A DNA stretch of 16,079 nt. It comes from Euryarchaeota archaeon UBA256. Lineage in GTDB: Archaea > Thermoplasmatota > Poseidoniia > Poseidoniales > Poseidoniaceae. Positions 1-6,843 of the stretch are shown piece by piece. The notes below the pieces were generated by a model. It was not told where the DNA came from and did no database searches. It saw only the letters and a program-made list of their open reading frames with translations. Within the stretch, counting starts at the first letter, position 1. Each line of letters opens with the position of its first letter. The DNA lies in assembly GCA_002494645.1 (NCBI GenBank), contig DACE01000021.1, positions 1-16,079 of the forward strand, given 5' to 3'. Position numbers and translations under genes: made by a program.

Positions 1-1
1 C

Positions 2-754
2 ACGGTCGAATACTTCAGTCGCCGTAAAAACATGCGGATCACAGACCTTGCAACCTCAACCATGCAAGGCCTACCAATGGGAGGCGTGGAAATTTTTGGG
101 CAACTTCGCCCGAATTCACCCGATTCATGGCCAGCCCCAGTTTTCGTTGACGGTGCACGAGATAAGGTGGTCAACGGCCAAGTCCAATGGTACTGGGAAT
201 ACGGTCATAAGTTCGAATGGGAAGAATACGTTGAAACAACGGATTCAGAGGGAAATAAAAGCGGTGAATGGAAGCAGCGAAACTCCTACACACGAATTCG
301 TAGCGATGAGGGGATGTCACATGCTATGGTTCACGATGGGACTGGCGGCGTCACCGTGGACTCCTCCCTGCTCACTCATGGAAGCTTACCGGGGACTGGG
401 AACTGGTCCAACCGGGATGACTCCCTTTGGTCGACGAGCGGGCGACGCATCGCGAATAATTTTCGGAATTGCAGAGCATACCACCAGTGGGATTCCCGAG
501 GCTATTGTGTCGGCGACCCCTTCTTCAGTCATTGCTTTGTGAGGCCAAAGACCAACGAAGAAGCGGAAAATGTTGACAAAACGATAGCCCATTCTTTGGC
601 CGTGTTGACTGCTGAGGGCGAAGAGCCGGGCCACAAGGTCATGACGCACCGCGGCTCCGAACTTCTTGCATTGTCGGACGCCAAAAGCGCCGCATCTGCG
701 TACTTACCTGGCTTCCTGCTCTCATTAATGTGTGCTATCTCCTACATCATATGA
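2..754 (+). CDS. Membrane protein with GIDE-type (MULAN-like) domain, 5' end cut by window
   Basis: The frame is open to the left edge, so the true start and a probable N-terminal membrane helix lie outside. What is visible resembles the GIDE domain, known from the eukaryotic E3 ligase MULAN and from prokaryotic membrane proteins. It opens with a polar segment leading into MGGVEIFGQL. A Trp/Tyr-rich stretch with WYWEYGHKFEWEEY follows, then the typical strand MVHDGTGGVTVDSS. After about 60 more residues a conserved-looking HRGSELLALS precedes a C-terminal hydrophobic helix, LPGFLLSLMCAISYII, that ends the protein. No RING finger is present, so ubiquitin ligase activity is not implied; the role is unknown. 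The gene converges on the phosphate transporter with a 36-bp gap. Family assignment is from motif memory and is moderately sure; the gene itself is well supported by length and coding character. Confidence 0.72.
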   Translation, partial: TVEYFSRRKNMRITDLATSTMQGLPMGGVEIFGQLRPNSPDSWPAPVFVDGARDKVVNGQVQWYWEYGHKFEWEEYVETTDSEGNKSGEWKQRNSYTRIRSDEGMSHAMVHDGTGGVTVDSSLLTHGSLPGTGNWSNRDDSLWSTSGRRIANNFRNCRAYHQWDSRGYCVGDPFFSHCFVRPKTNEEAENVDKTIAHSLAVLTAEGEEPGHKVMTHRGSELLALSDAKSAASAYLPGFLLSLMCAISYII

Positions 755-763
755 TGACCGTAG

Positions 764-777
764 CCACTCAATAGTGG
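764..777. terminator. Possible bidirectional terminator hairpin between convergent genes
   Basis: CCACT-CAAT-AGTGG forms a 5-bp stem with a 4-nt loop in the 36-bp gap between the GIDE-domain gene and the phosphate transporter gene. Neither side carries a long T-run, and archaeal termination relies mainly on T-runs, so the role is tentative. Confidence 0.3.
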
Positions 778-790
778 TCTGAATGAAGAC

Positions 791-2938
791 TCAACGATTG
801 ATGATTGGCAAAAAGGCGTTAGCAGCCTTCTCACACGCATTTGCAACATCATCCAGGCGTTGTAAGACACGATACATGTGCATGGCAGCGAGTGGTGAAT
901 CATCACCATTGCTGAAGACATAACCGGCAGCATTTGCTTCAACAACATCCGCCTCGTGTTCCTTGAGATTCACTTCTCGAATAAGTTCAGCAAGTTTGTT
1001 CTGGGCAGCCTTGGTCTCTCCGCTGATGGTAAAGTCTCGGAGTGCTTCAACAGCATCTTCGTATTTAGCCACAGTTTCTACCACCGCATTTGCCATGTCT
1101 TTGAGATTCTTCTTTGCTTCCTTGTCAACAAACAATGGCCGGAATGCGAGTTGCTCCGCGACATTCTGAGCATAGTCGGCAATTCGGTCTTGGCGTGTAA
1201 CCATGTAAAGGAAATCGTCGTAACTGACATGGACACCAAAGCGCCTGTCTTCACTTGCAAGTTTTCGAACTTCAGTCTTGACATTGTCCGCTGCCAATTC
1301 AGCATCAATGGTAGCTTGAATTGCGTCAGAGGCATCTTCACCATCGCATGAGGTGTTGACTGCTTCAAGCATGTGTTCAACTGTCTTTTCAACTGCCTTT
1401 GCATGTTCATGGAACAATTCGAAAGGAGTGGTGTCTCCAACAATGATCTGTTCAGGCGCATCAGCGTCTCGGCCTGCGTCAGAGAGTGCATCTTCAACGT
1501 GAATCTCGCCACTGCTCTTCCAGATAGCCAGTCCAACAGCAATGAATGATAACGGTAGCAAGACAATCATGTTGAGTGAATCTCCTCCAGAGGCGACAAA
1601 CAACACAATTGCTCCAAAGGCAGCAGCAGGAACGCTGGCCACCCATGATGCGGCAATCTTTCCGAACACTCTGAAGTCTACTGCTTTCGCTCCACCGGCC
1701 AATCCGACACCGACAACGGCACCGACAAGGGTGTGCGTCGTTGAAACAGGGACAGCCAAAAATGGCATCGAGAAGATGAGAATGGTGGTAGCTGCACCGA
1801 ATTCAGCAGCAAACCCACGGGTTGGCGTGATGTCGGTAATTTTCTTACCGATCGTTTCCATGACTCTCCAACCCCAGGTCATGACACCAATAGCAATTCC
1901 AGCAGAGCCCAAGAGGATAAGCCAAACTGGGATAGGTGCTTTTTCCATGAGTTGACCGCCATCACTGCTGAGAACTTGCCAAACAGCAGCCATTGGACCA
2001 ATCGCATTGGAGCGGTCGTTTGCACCGTGAGCAAAAGCAACGTAAGCAGCGGTAATAATCTGCAACCAAACGAAAATTCGCTCTACACCACGGAACCCAC
2101 GCTTTTCTTCATTGATATCGATTCGACGAAGAACCAGATACAATCCAAAACTTGCGATTGCTCCAATCACGGCCGCGAGAATCAGTGAATTGAGTGGGAA
2201 CCAGGCATTCTCTGCAAATGGATTGAACACTCCGTTCTCTTTGACGGGTAACCAATCGTATTTGTTGTCAATCCAGCCTTCTGAAGCGGCTTTTGAGAAG
2301 AAACCCTTGAGCGCCTTAAACTGAAGTGCCAAACCGAGAATGAAGAATGTCGGGAAAGCCAGAATCGGAGCAAGCCATTGTGATCTGTCAACTGGATTCT
2401 CAGAATCAAGAATTGTTTTCTTGATAATGTAGTAAGAAAAGAAAGCGATTAATGCACCCATAAGTGGGCTTGCCACCCAAGACATGACGACTTTCTGAAC
2501 AACTTCCCAGTCGATAAGTGAAGTATCATGCTTAACTTCAAGAATTAAACCAACACCAATGATCCCCCCGATAATGGAGTGTGTTGTCGAAACAGGAAGG
2601 CCGTATCGAGTAGCAATAGTAAGCCAAGTCGCTGCAGCCATCATAGCGGCAATGAAACCAAAGGCAATGTCTTGTGAGAACGCGGCATCAACCATTGGGT
2701 CAGAGAAATCGACGGAAAGAATACCCTTTCGAACTGTATCCGTGACTGCATCTCCAGCAAAGAAAGCACCGCTAAATTCGAAAATTGCAGCAATGATGAC
2801 CGCTTGCCTGAGTGTTAGAGCACGAGAACCAACAGATGTTCCCATTGCGTTTGCTACATCATTCGCACCGATGTTCCATGCCATGTATGCACAGACAATC
2901 AACGCTAATCCAATCAAGACCATGGTTATAGGTTCCAT
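791..2938 (-). CDS. pit: PiT-family inorganic phosphate transporter fused to C-terminal PhoU-like (DUF47) domain
   Basis: This is a 715-residue membrane symporter for inorganic phosphate. The two PiT signature repeats are present: GANDVAN at residues 24-30 and GANDRSN at 305-311. Each repeat also has a PVSTTH motif (115-120 and 397-402). About ten hydrophobic segments span residues 1-475. Ordinary PiT proteins are about 400-500 residues long; here a charged linker (478-500) leads into a roughly 205-residue soluble helical domain (505-712) resembling DUF47/PhoU-like proteins, which are normally encoded as a separate gene beside pit. The fusion suggests regulation of transport in cis, which is inference. 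The ATG at 2938 is preceded by a TATA-like box 23-30 nt upstream, consistent with a leaderless message. The gene diverges from an AbrB-PhoU regulator. The coupling ion (H+ or Na+) cannot be told from sequence. Confidence 0.93.
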   Translation of the reverse strand: MEPITMVLIGLALIVCAYMAWNIGANDVANAMGTSVGSRALTLRQAVIIAAIFEFSGAFFAGDAVTDTVRKGILSVDFSDPMVDAAFSQDIAFGFIAAMMAAATWLTIATRYGLPVSTTHSIIGGIIGVGLILEVKHDTSLIDWEVVQKVVMSWVASPLMGALIAFFSYYIIKKTILDSENPVDRSQWLAPILAFPTFFILGLALQFKALKGFFSKAASEGWIDNKYDWLPVKENGVFNPFAENAWFPLNSLILAAVIGAIASFGLYLVLRRIDINEEKRGFRGVERIFVWLQIITAAYVAFAHGANDRSNAIGPMAAVWQVLSSDGGQLMEKAPIPVWLILLGSAGIAIGVMTWGWRVMETIGKKITDITPTRGFAAEFGAATTILIFSMPFLAVPVSTTHTLVGAVVGVGLAGGAKAVDFRVFGKIAASWVASVPAAAFGAIVLFVASGGDSLNMIVLLPLSFIAVGLAIWKSSGEIHVEDALSDAGRDADAPEQIIVGDTTPFELFHEHAKAVEKTVEHMLEAVNTSCDGEDASDAIQATIDAELAADNVKTEVRKLASEDRRFGVHVSYDDFLYMVTRQDRIADYAQNVAEQLAFRPLFVDKEAKKNLKDMANAVVETVAKYEDAVEALRDFTISGETKAAQNKLAELIREVNLKEHEADVVEANAAGYVFSNGDDSPLAAMHMYRVLQRLDDVANACEKAANAFLPIINR

Positions 2939-2960
2939 GACTAATTCCAGTAAAAGTAGG

Positions 2961-2969
2961 TATATATTC
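2961..2969 (-). promoter_or_regulatory. TATA box for the phosphate transporter gene
   Basis: On the minus strand GAATATATA lies about 23-31 nt before the ATG at 2938. That is the spacing expected if archaeal transcription starts at the start codon (leaderless mRNA). No Shine-Dalgarno sequence is seen. Confidence 0.6.
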
Positions 2970-2985
2970 GCGCTTATGTATATTC
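2963..2985. repeat. Direct repeat TATATTC in the divergent phosphate promoter
   Basis: TATATTC occurs at 2963-2969 and again at 2979-2985, 16 bp apart, within the 80-bp gap between the transporter and the AbrB-PhoU regulator. It could be an operator read by the regulator's DNA-binding domain, or simply the AT-rich core of two TATA boxes. Confidence 0.35.
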
Positions 2986-2993
2986 TATATAGG
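2984..2993 (+). promoter_or_regulatory. TATA box for the PhoU-type regulator gene
   Basis: TCTATATAGG lies 26-35 nt before the ATG at 3019, the distance expected for leaderless archaeal transcription. The AGGAG inside this region is 23 nt from the ATG, too far to act as a ribosome binding site. Confidence 0.6.
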
Positions 2994-3018
2994 AGTATTT
3001 AGTCGCAGAATTGATAGC

Positions 3019-4062
3019 ATGGGACTTGGACCGGGAGAAAACGAAGTTCGCAAATTGCAGTCGACTGGAGGAAGTACCTTCACAGTAAGTCTTCCCAAGC
3101 CTTGGGTGACCGCTCAGGGACTTCAGGCGCGCGACTCCCTCCGCGTGGATTGGCGGCCCAGTGGTGCGCTGCGGGTCACGCCCCTAGATTCGAATCAAAA
3201 AACCCTCCAGCAAACATTTTTTTCAACCAAAAACCTTCCCGAAAAGAGCCTTCATGACCACCTCATGGGCGCCTATATCGCTGGAAGTGATGAGATCTAC
3301 ATCGATCACCAACCGGATGAAACGAAAGCAGTAAGCGGGCAAGTACGGCGTTTCCTGAGAAGTACACGCGGCTTTGAAATCATGGACGAAGGGCCTAACC
3401 GAACCCAACTCAAATGCCTCATGAACGCAGGCGATATGCCGCTGCACGCGAGCCTCAATAGGATGTATCTGCAAGTCACGTCATTAACTCGTGACATTCT
3501 GAGCGTTTTTGAGGGCGAAGCACGCAACTATATCGAAGACGCAGAAGAACGTGAGAGCGAGGTTGACGCCCTCCTCTATCTCATCGACCGCCAAGTTCGC
3601 ATTTTATTGGATTCCCATCTCGTGGCAACAAAACTCAACCTCACCCGCACACAAGCCCTTGAATACGCCAATCTTGCACGCTCCCTCGAGCGAATGATGG
3701 ACCACTCATTCAGTATTGCCACTCTCATCTTAGAACACCCTAAAATCACGAAAAACATGATTGAAATGACACCATTGGAGCAATTACCCCTCTGGCAGGC
3801 CAGCCTCAAGGAATTAATGATCAACATTCGAACACGCGATTCAAACAGGATTGAGAAAGCGCGACAAGACCTCAAGCAAGCACAACAGCGCTTGTTGGAG
3901 CATGAGAAAAACGTCCTCGAAAATCACCGCTCCAATCTGTGGATGGCCTTTGACCTTCGCTTGTCAGAATCCGTGCGCCGGTTGTGTGCATACGCCCGTG
4001 ATTTCGGAGAAATCTTGCTGAACATGAAGGTATTCAGTGAACTTCACCGCAGCGTACGGTGA
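3019..4062 (+). CDS. Phosphate uptake regulator, AbrB/SpoVT DNA-binding domain fused to PhoU domain
   Basis: This 347-residue soluble protein begins with a swapped-hairpin AbrB-type domain (about residues 8-55), recognisable from KLQSTGGSTFTVSLPKPWV followed by an RVTP strand. The remainder (about 110-345) is helical and PhoU-like, with conserved features such as the MMDHSFSIATLILEH helix. This two-domain architecture is typical of archaeal PhoU-type regulators. PhoU proteins monitor phosphate transport; the DNA-binding domain suggests direct transcriptional control, probably of the divergent transporter gene and of itself. The ATG at 3019 is the only canonical start near the domain, and a TATA box is correctly placed for it. 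It converges on the amidotransferase gene with a 23-bp gap. Its own PhoU half and the transporter's DUF47 half could interact, which is speculation. Confidence 0.9.
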   Translation: MGLGPGENEVRKLQSTGGSTFTVSLPKPWVTAQGLQARDSLRVDWRPSGALRVTPLDSNQKTLQQTFFSTKNLPEKSLHDHLMGAYIAGSDEIYIDHQPDETKAVSGQVRRFLRSTRGFEIMDEGPNRTQLKCLMNAGDMPLHASLNRMYLQVTSLTRDILSVFEGEARNYIEDAEERESEVDALLYLIDRQVRILLDSHLVATKLNLTRTQALEYANLARSLERMMDHSFSIATLILEHPKITKNMIEMTPLEQLPLWQASLKELMINIRTRDSNRIEKARQDLKQAQQRLLEHEKNVLENHRSNLWMAFDLRLSESVRRLCAYARDFGEILLNMKVFSELHRSVR

Positions 4063-4085
4063 ACGAAGCTTGGGCCAACATCCGT

Positions 4086-4724
4086 TCAAAAATTGAAGGC
4101 TTTGGAAACGTCGGTGGTCAGCAATTGATCTTCGAAAGCCTCCCGTTCTGAGAGGTCCATATCACCGCATGCAAGAGCCGCATCCAATACAACACCAACA
4201 GCTTCTGGATGGTATTGTACGGTGTAAATCGGACGCGTGGGGTGGCGGCATGCAGCAATCCTACAGTGGTCTGCGGACGCAATGATGTCCAAGGTTCCGG
4301 CATCGACGACGTGTTCTTGATGAGCAAAAGCAGCCATGTCGCTTTGCCCGTTCAAACCAACCACCTCGGCGACGAAATGGGAATCGGTTGAAGCACGCTC
4401 AATCCGCCCGCCGAAGGCGTGTGCAATAATTTGGTGACCAAAACAAATTCCGTAAAGCGGTACTTTTGAAGCGTGAATGAGGGCCACAACATCGTCCATC
4501 CATGGCTCCCACATGGAAACATTGCGCCGTGACCCCGTGATGACAATCGCGTCAGCAGACACCGGGTGCTCAACAACACTTCCAAAACCATAATCGAGGC
4601 GAGCATCAGTATGAGGGGCCCAAAGAAAGACTTCATTGGCAGGGAAATGACTCACAATCTCCCTTACACCCTCGCGGCCGAAGGCTTGCCGCTCTGCCAG
4701 AAGGTCAACGACAAGCAGGCGCAT
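4086..4724 (-). CDS. Stand-alone class I glutamine amidotransferase-like protein
   Basis: The 212-residue protein has the complete class I (triad) glutaminase signature: the nucleophile elbow GICFGHQ with Cys94, and YHPE with His172 and Glu174. Such domains release ammonia from glutamine and pass it to a synthase partner. The length matches a lone domain related to the GMP synthase glutaminase, and no synthetase domain or partner subunit lies next to it, so its acceptor is unknown. Related lone proteins include gamma-glutamyl peptide hydrolases, which cleave gamma-glutamyl bonds rather than feed a synthase; that is a real alternative. The start ATG at 4724 has an AT-rich TATA candidate 28-36 nt upstream. 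It lies just downstream of a tRNA-Leu gene on the same strand. Confidence 0.85.
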   Translation of the reverse strand: MRLLVVDLLAERQAFGREGVREIVSHFPANEVFLWAPHTDARLDYGFGSVVEHPVSADAIVITGSRRNVSMWEPWMDDVVALIHASKVPLYGICFGHQIIAHAFGGRIERASTDSHFVAEVVGLNGQSDMAAFAHQEHVVDAGTLDIIASADHCRIAACRHPTRPIYTVQYHPEAVGVVLDAALACGDMDLSEREAFEDQLLTTDVSKAFNF

Positions 4725-4751
4725 GCAACAAGGTGGACGGCATGCTCATTG

Positions 4752-4760
4752 AACTTTATT
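4752..4760 (-). promoter_or_regulatory. TATA-like box for the amidotransferase gene
   Basis: AATAAAGTT on the minus strand is 28-36 nt before the ATG at 4724 and lies between that gene and the tRNA. The spacing suits a leaderless or near-leaderless message; the match to a TATA box is only fair. Confidence 0.4.
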
Positions 4761-4774
4761 CAAACAAGAGAGAG

Positions 4775-4858
4775 TGCAGGAGGCAGGATTCGAACCTGCG
4801 AACCGTTACGGACTGGGACCTCATCCCAGCGCCTTTGACCAAGCTGGGCGACTCCTGC
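4775..4858 (-). tRNA. tRNA-Leu, anticodon GAG
   Basis: The minus strand folds as a class II tRNA of 84 nt. The acceptor stem is GCAGGAG paired with CTCCTGC, then discriminator A. The D arm carries GGTCAAAGGC. The anticodon stem CTGGG/CCCAG closes a 7-nt loop ATGAGGT with anticodon GAG at 4822-4820, reading Leu codon CUC. A long variable arm (CCG/CGG) is typical of leucine tRNAs. The T arm is GCAGG-TTCGAAT-CCTGC. There is no intron, and CCA is not encoded. Confidence 0.96.
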
Positions 4859-4865
4859 GCCGTTT

Positions 4866-4879
4866 GGGGCTCTCGCCCC
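4866..4879 (-). other. GC-rich hairpin with GNRA-type loop directly upstream of the tRNA
   Basis: On the minus strand GGGGC-GAGA-GCCCC forms a perfect 5-bp stem with a GAGA tetraloop, 8 nt before the mature tRNA 5' end and 34 nt after the deiodinase-like gene. No T-run follows. It lies between the tRNA TATA candidate and the tRNA, so it may be untranscribed spacer, or part of read-through RNA from the upstream gene. Confidence 0.4.
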
Positions 4880-4881
4880 GC

Positions 4882-4890
4882 GTATATCAA
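4882..4890 (-). promoter_or_regulatory. TATA-like box for tRNA-Leu
   Basis: TTGATATAC on the minus strand is centred about 27-28 nt before the first base of the tRNA. This would start transcription at or within a few bases of the mature 5' end. Confidence 0.45.
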
Positions 4891-4912
4891 CACCGCGACC
4901 GAGCCAACAGAC

Positions 4913-5614
4913 TCATTCGATGAATACGGCAACTTCGTCCAAACCCTTCCGTTGGAGATCTGGCACCATAGCATCTTCTGAAGGATAGCCTACTGGCATG
5001 ACCAACATCGCTTCTTCATGTCCTGGACGCTTGAGGATGTCACGAAGAAAGCCCATAGGAGAGGGCGTGTGCGTTAGCGTGACAAGTCCCATATTGTGCA
5101 CTGCTTGAATGAACATACCCGCAGCGATACCGCATGACTCGGTTGCGTAATAGGTCGGCCCCCACTCACCATTTTCTCGCAAGCGCTTTTTCTGTTTGAA
5201 CAGAACAACAATCCACGGAGCGTCCGTCAAATGGGCTTTAACCGCGTCCGTACCCAGGGGTGCGAGCACTTCAGACCAAGCATCTGGCATACGTTCTTCG
5301 TAGGTTTTTCGCTCCTCGTGTTCAGCTGCATCACGTATTCGTTGTTTCAACTCCTGCGATGATACCGCCACCCACGTCCACGGTTGAAGGTGAGCGCCAT
5401 TGGGCGCGGTGGAGCCCGAAAGAATGGCCAATTCAATGAGTCTTTTATCGACGTTTTTTGACGAGAAATGCCGCGTCGTCCGGCGTTTTGACGCTTGGGC
5501 ATAATTGGATTTGGCCAACTCCATCATTTCCGACGATTCAGTTTCAGTCCACGACAGGGGTATGAAAGAGGGAGCATCCATGGTTCTCATTGAGAACTGG
5601 TGGCGCTGGTTCAT
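4913..5614 (-). CDS. Nitroreductase-family flavoprotein resembling iodotyrosine deiodinase
   Basis: This 233-residue FMN-type oxidoreductase has the family's N-terminal KRRTTRHFS (43-51), which binds FMN phosphate, and SGSTAPNGAHLQPWTWV (66-82). Its C-terminal half, with NMGLVTLTHTP and RPGHEEAMLVMPVGYP, is much closer to iodotyrosine deiodinase than to NfsB-like nitroreductases. Aligned by eye with human IYD, without gaps between them, the residues that grip the halotyrosine zwitterion appear kept: Glu101, Tyr105 and Lys126. The family reductively dehalogenates iodo- and bromotyrosine, so that is the proposed activity; NAD(P)H-driven reduction of other aromatics is possible. The first ATG at 5614 was used; ATG codons at residues 9 and 12 are equally plausible, since the domain starts near residue 14. 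It diverges from the DUF457-type gene. Confidence 0.88.
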   Translation of the reverse strand: MNQRHQFSMRTMDAPSFIPLSWTETESSEMMELAKSNYAQASKRRTTRHFSSKNVDKRLIELAILSGSTAPNGAHLQPWTWVAVSSQELKQRIRDAAEHEERKTYEERMPDAWSEVLAPLGTDAVKAHLTDAPWIVVLFKQKKRLRENGEWGPTYYATESCGIAAGMFIQAVHNMGLVTLTHTPSPMGFLRDILKRPGHEEAMLVMPVGYPSEDAMVPDLQRKGLDEVAVFIE

Positions 5615-5737
5615 AAGGTGATAGCCAAAGCAGACGTAGCGGTGTTAACCCTTCCAAACATTCAGGCATTTTCACACAGTTCGGAAGAATCTACATAGGT
5701 CAATTTGTTTACGGATGATGCGACTGGGTGTGAATGA

Positions 5738-6286
5738 ATGGACACAGCAACCCATGCCCTTGTCGGCCTTATCTGCGGGGAATTAGCCCCTAAGGACATC
5801 AAACATCGGCACCTGATCGGGTTGGGGTTTGGCATGCTGCCCGACATTACGAATGTCATCTTCGTCCATCCGTACCTCGGTTGGCTCGCAGGCCACACGA
5901 TTCCCTTTGCTGGAGGCCAAGATTTCCTCAATTTTCCAGAGATCCTTGATCATTGGACCTACCACATCTGGTTGCTTTCTCACAGCCTTTTGTTTTGGGC
6001 CATCGCCTTTCTCCCATTTTGGCGGCGAAGTCGTGCAGCCAAGTTAGCGGCGGTCGCTTATGCATCACACCTCATCGCAGACATACCCTCACACACTGGA
6101 AAATACGGACTCGAACCCCTGTATCCCATCCCTTACATTTTCGATGGATGGTTTGATGCGTGGCTTTGGGGCCCCGGCCAGATAGCACTGAGTATCGTCA
6201 CGACCGCTGTGTTGTATTTGCTCGTGCGCCGAGCACGAAAGCACTACCTCTGGCCTTCAGAGCGCACCTTACAGCCTATGGCATAA
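5738..6286 (+). CDS. Small membrane protein of the DUF457 / YdjM (metal-dependent hydrolase-like) family
   Basis: The 182-residue protein starts MDTATHALVG and carries a pattern of His/Asp residues typical of the DUF457 (PF04307-type) family, annotated as membrane-bound metal-dependent hydrolases: His6, LGFGMLPD ending at Asp36, His82, and ASHLIADIPSH with His111, Asp115 and His119. Hydrophobic segments near 25-50, 78-95, 102-115 and 147-164 indicate an integral membrane protein. The conserved polar residues could bind a metal in or near the membrane. Real substrates are not established for most members. The ATG at 5738 has an AT-rich TTTGTTTA about 28-35 nt upstream. It converges on the SOUL gene with an 8-bp gap. 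Confidence 0.82.
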   Translation: MDTATHALVGLICGELAPKDIKHRHLIGLGFGMLPDITNVIFVHPYLGWLAGHTIPFAGGQDFLNFPEILDHWTYHIWLLSHSLLFWAIAFLPFWRRSRAAKLAAVAYASHLIADIPSHTGKYGLEPLYPIPYIFDGWFDAWLWGPGQIALSIVTTAVLYLLVRRARKHYLWPSERTLQPMA

Positions 6287-6294
6287 CCCACTAC

Positions 6295-6843
6295 TCAGGG
6301 TTCTGGCGGCCAGTTCACGGGGAGAAGAATTTCGTTTCGTCTTCGAAAGGGCAAGGTCATTGGACCGTCATAAACGGCAAGAATTGGCGCCGCTACAGCA
6401 TCCAACCCCTCTTTTACGACAAGGCCTTGCAGTGTTTCACTCAACCGAGCACTTTTTTTCGCGTGATATCTGCCTGAAAACGACAAGACCGCCACAACTC
6501 GTTCTTCACAGGCCAACAAAAACACGCCAGCATCCATCGGTTCAGGAAGAGATTCGAGAGAGAACGAGGAAGGCATTGTGAACGACATCCAACCGTCACC
6601 CTCACCCCCCCATTGCTGAACGGGCGCCGTCATCGCAATGGATACCCTTTCCTTGTTACCACCGAAAATATACCGTGCAATTCTCTGAAACCCAGCCGAG
6701 GATGAATTGCTTCCGAGGCCTGCTGTTTTGACCCGCGCTTCAATGGTGGGTGCGTATCGCCTGACCTCAAATCCATCATAGGTGGCAAGGCGCTCATAGC
6801 GAGGCTCCTCAAGTTGATTCGCCAAATCAAAACCCCCTTTCAT
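6295..6843 (-). CDS. SOUL heme-binding-like protein
   Basis: The 182-residue SOUL/HBP-type protein carries EEPRYERLATYDGFEVRRYA at about 12-31, then FQRIARYIFGGNKERVSIAM leading into MTAPV, and NEILLPV near the C-terminus. These are the hallmark segments of the family, whose eukaryotic members bind heme or porphyrin; the prokaryotic role is unclear. The chosen ATG at 6843 overlaps the stop of the upstream HerA-like gene as TGATG, which implies translational coupling. A longer reading from 6888 would overlap that gene by 46 nt and add 15 residues outside the domain, so it is not preferred. No signal peptide is visible, so it is probably cytoplasmic and could sit beside the membrane ATPase encoded upstream. 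Confidence 0.88.
   Translation of the reverse strand: MKGGFDLANQLEEPRYERLATYDGFEVRRYAPTIEARVKTAGLGSNSSSAGFQRIARYIFGGNKERVSIAMTAPVQQWGGEGDGWMSFTMPSSFSLESLPEPMDAGVFLLACEERVVAVLSFSGRYHAKKSARLSETLQGLVVKEGLDAVAAPILAVYDGPMTLPFRRRNEILLPVNWPPEP

Noticed and set aside
500..754. Frameshift or truncation of the GIDE-domain protein at its C-terminus
   Set aside because: The protein ends right after a plausible terminal membrane helix, so a disruption is not needed to explain the stop.
956..1955. Several plus-strand open frames across the phosphate transporter gene
   Set aside because: All are antisense to the well-supported PiT-DUF47 frame, with low-complexity composition and no motifs.
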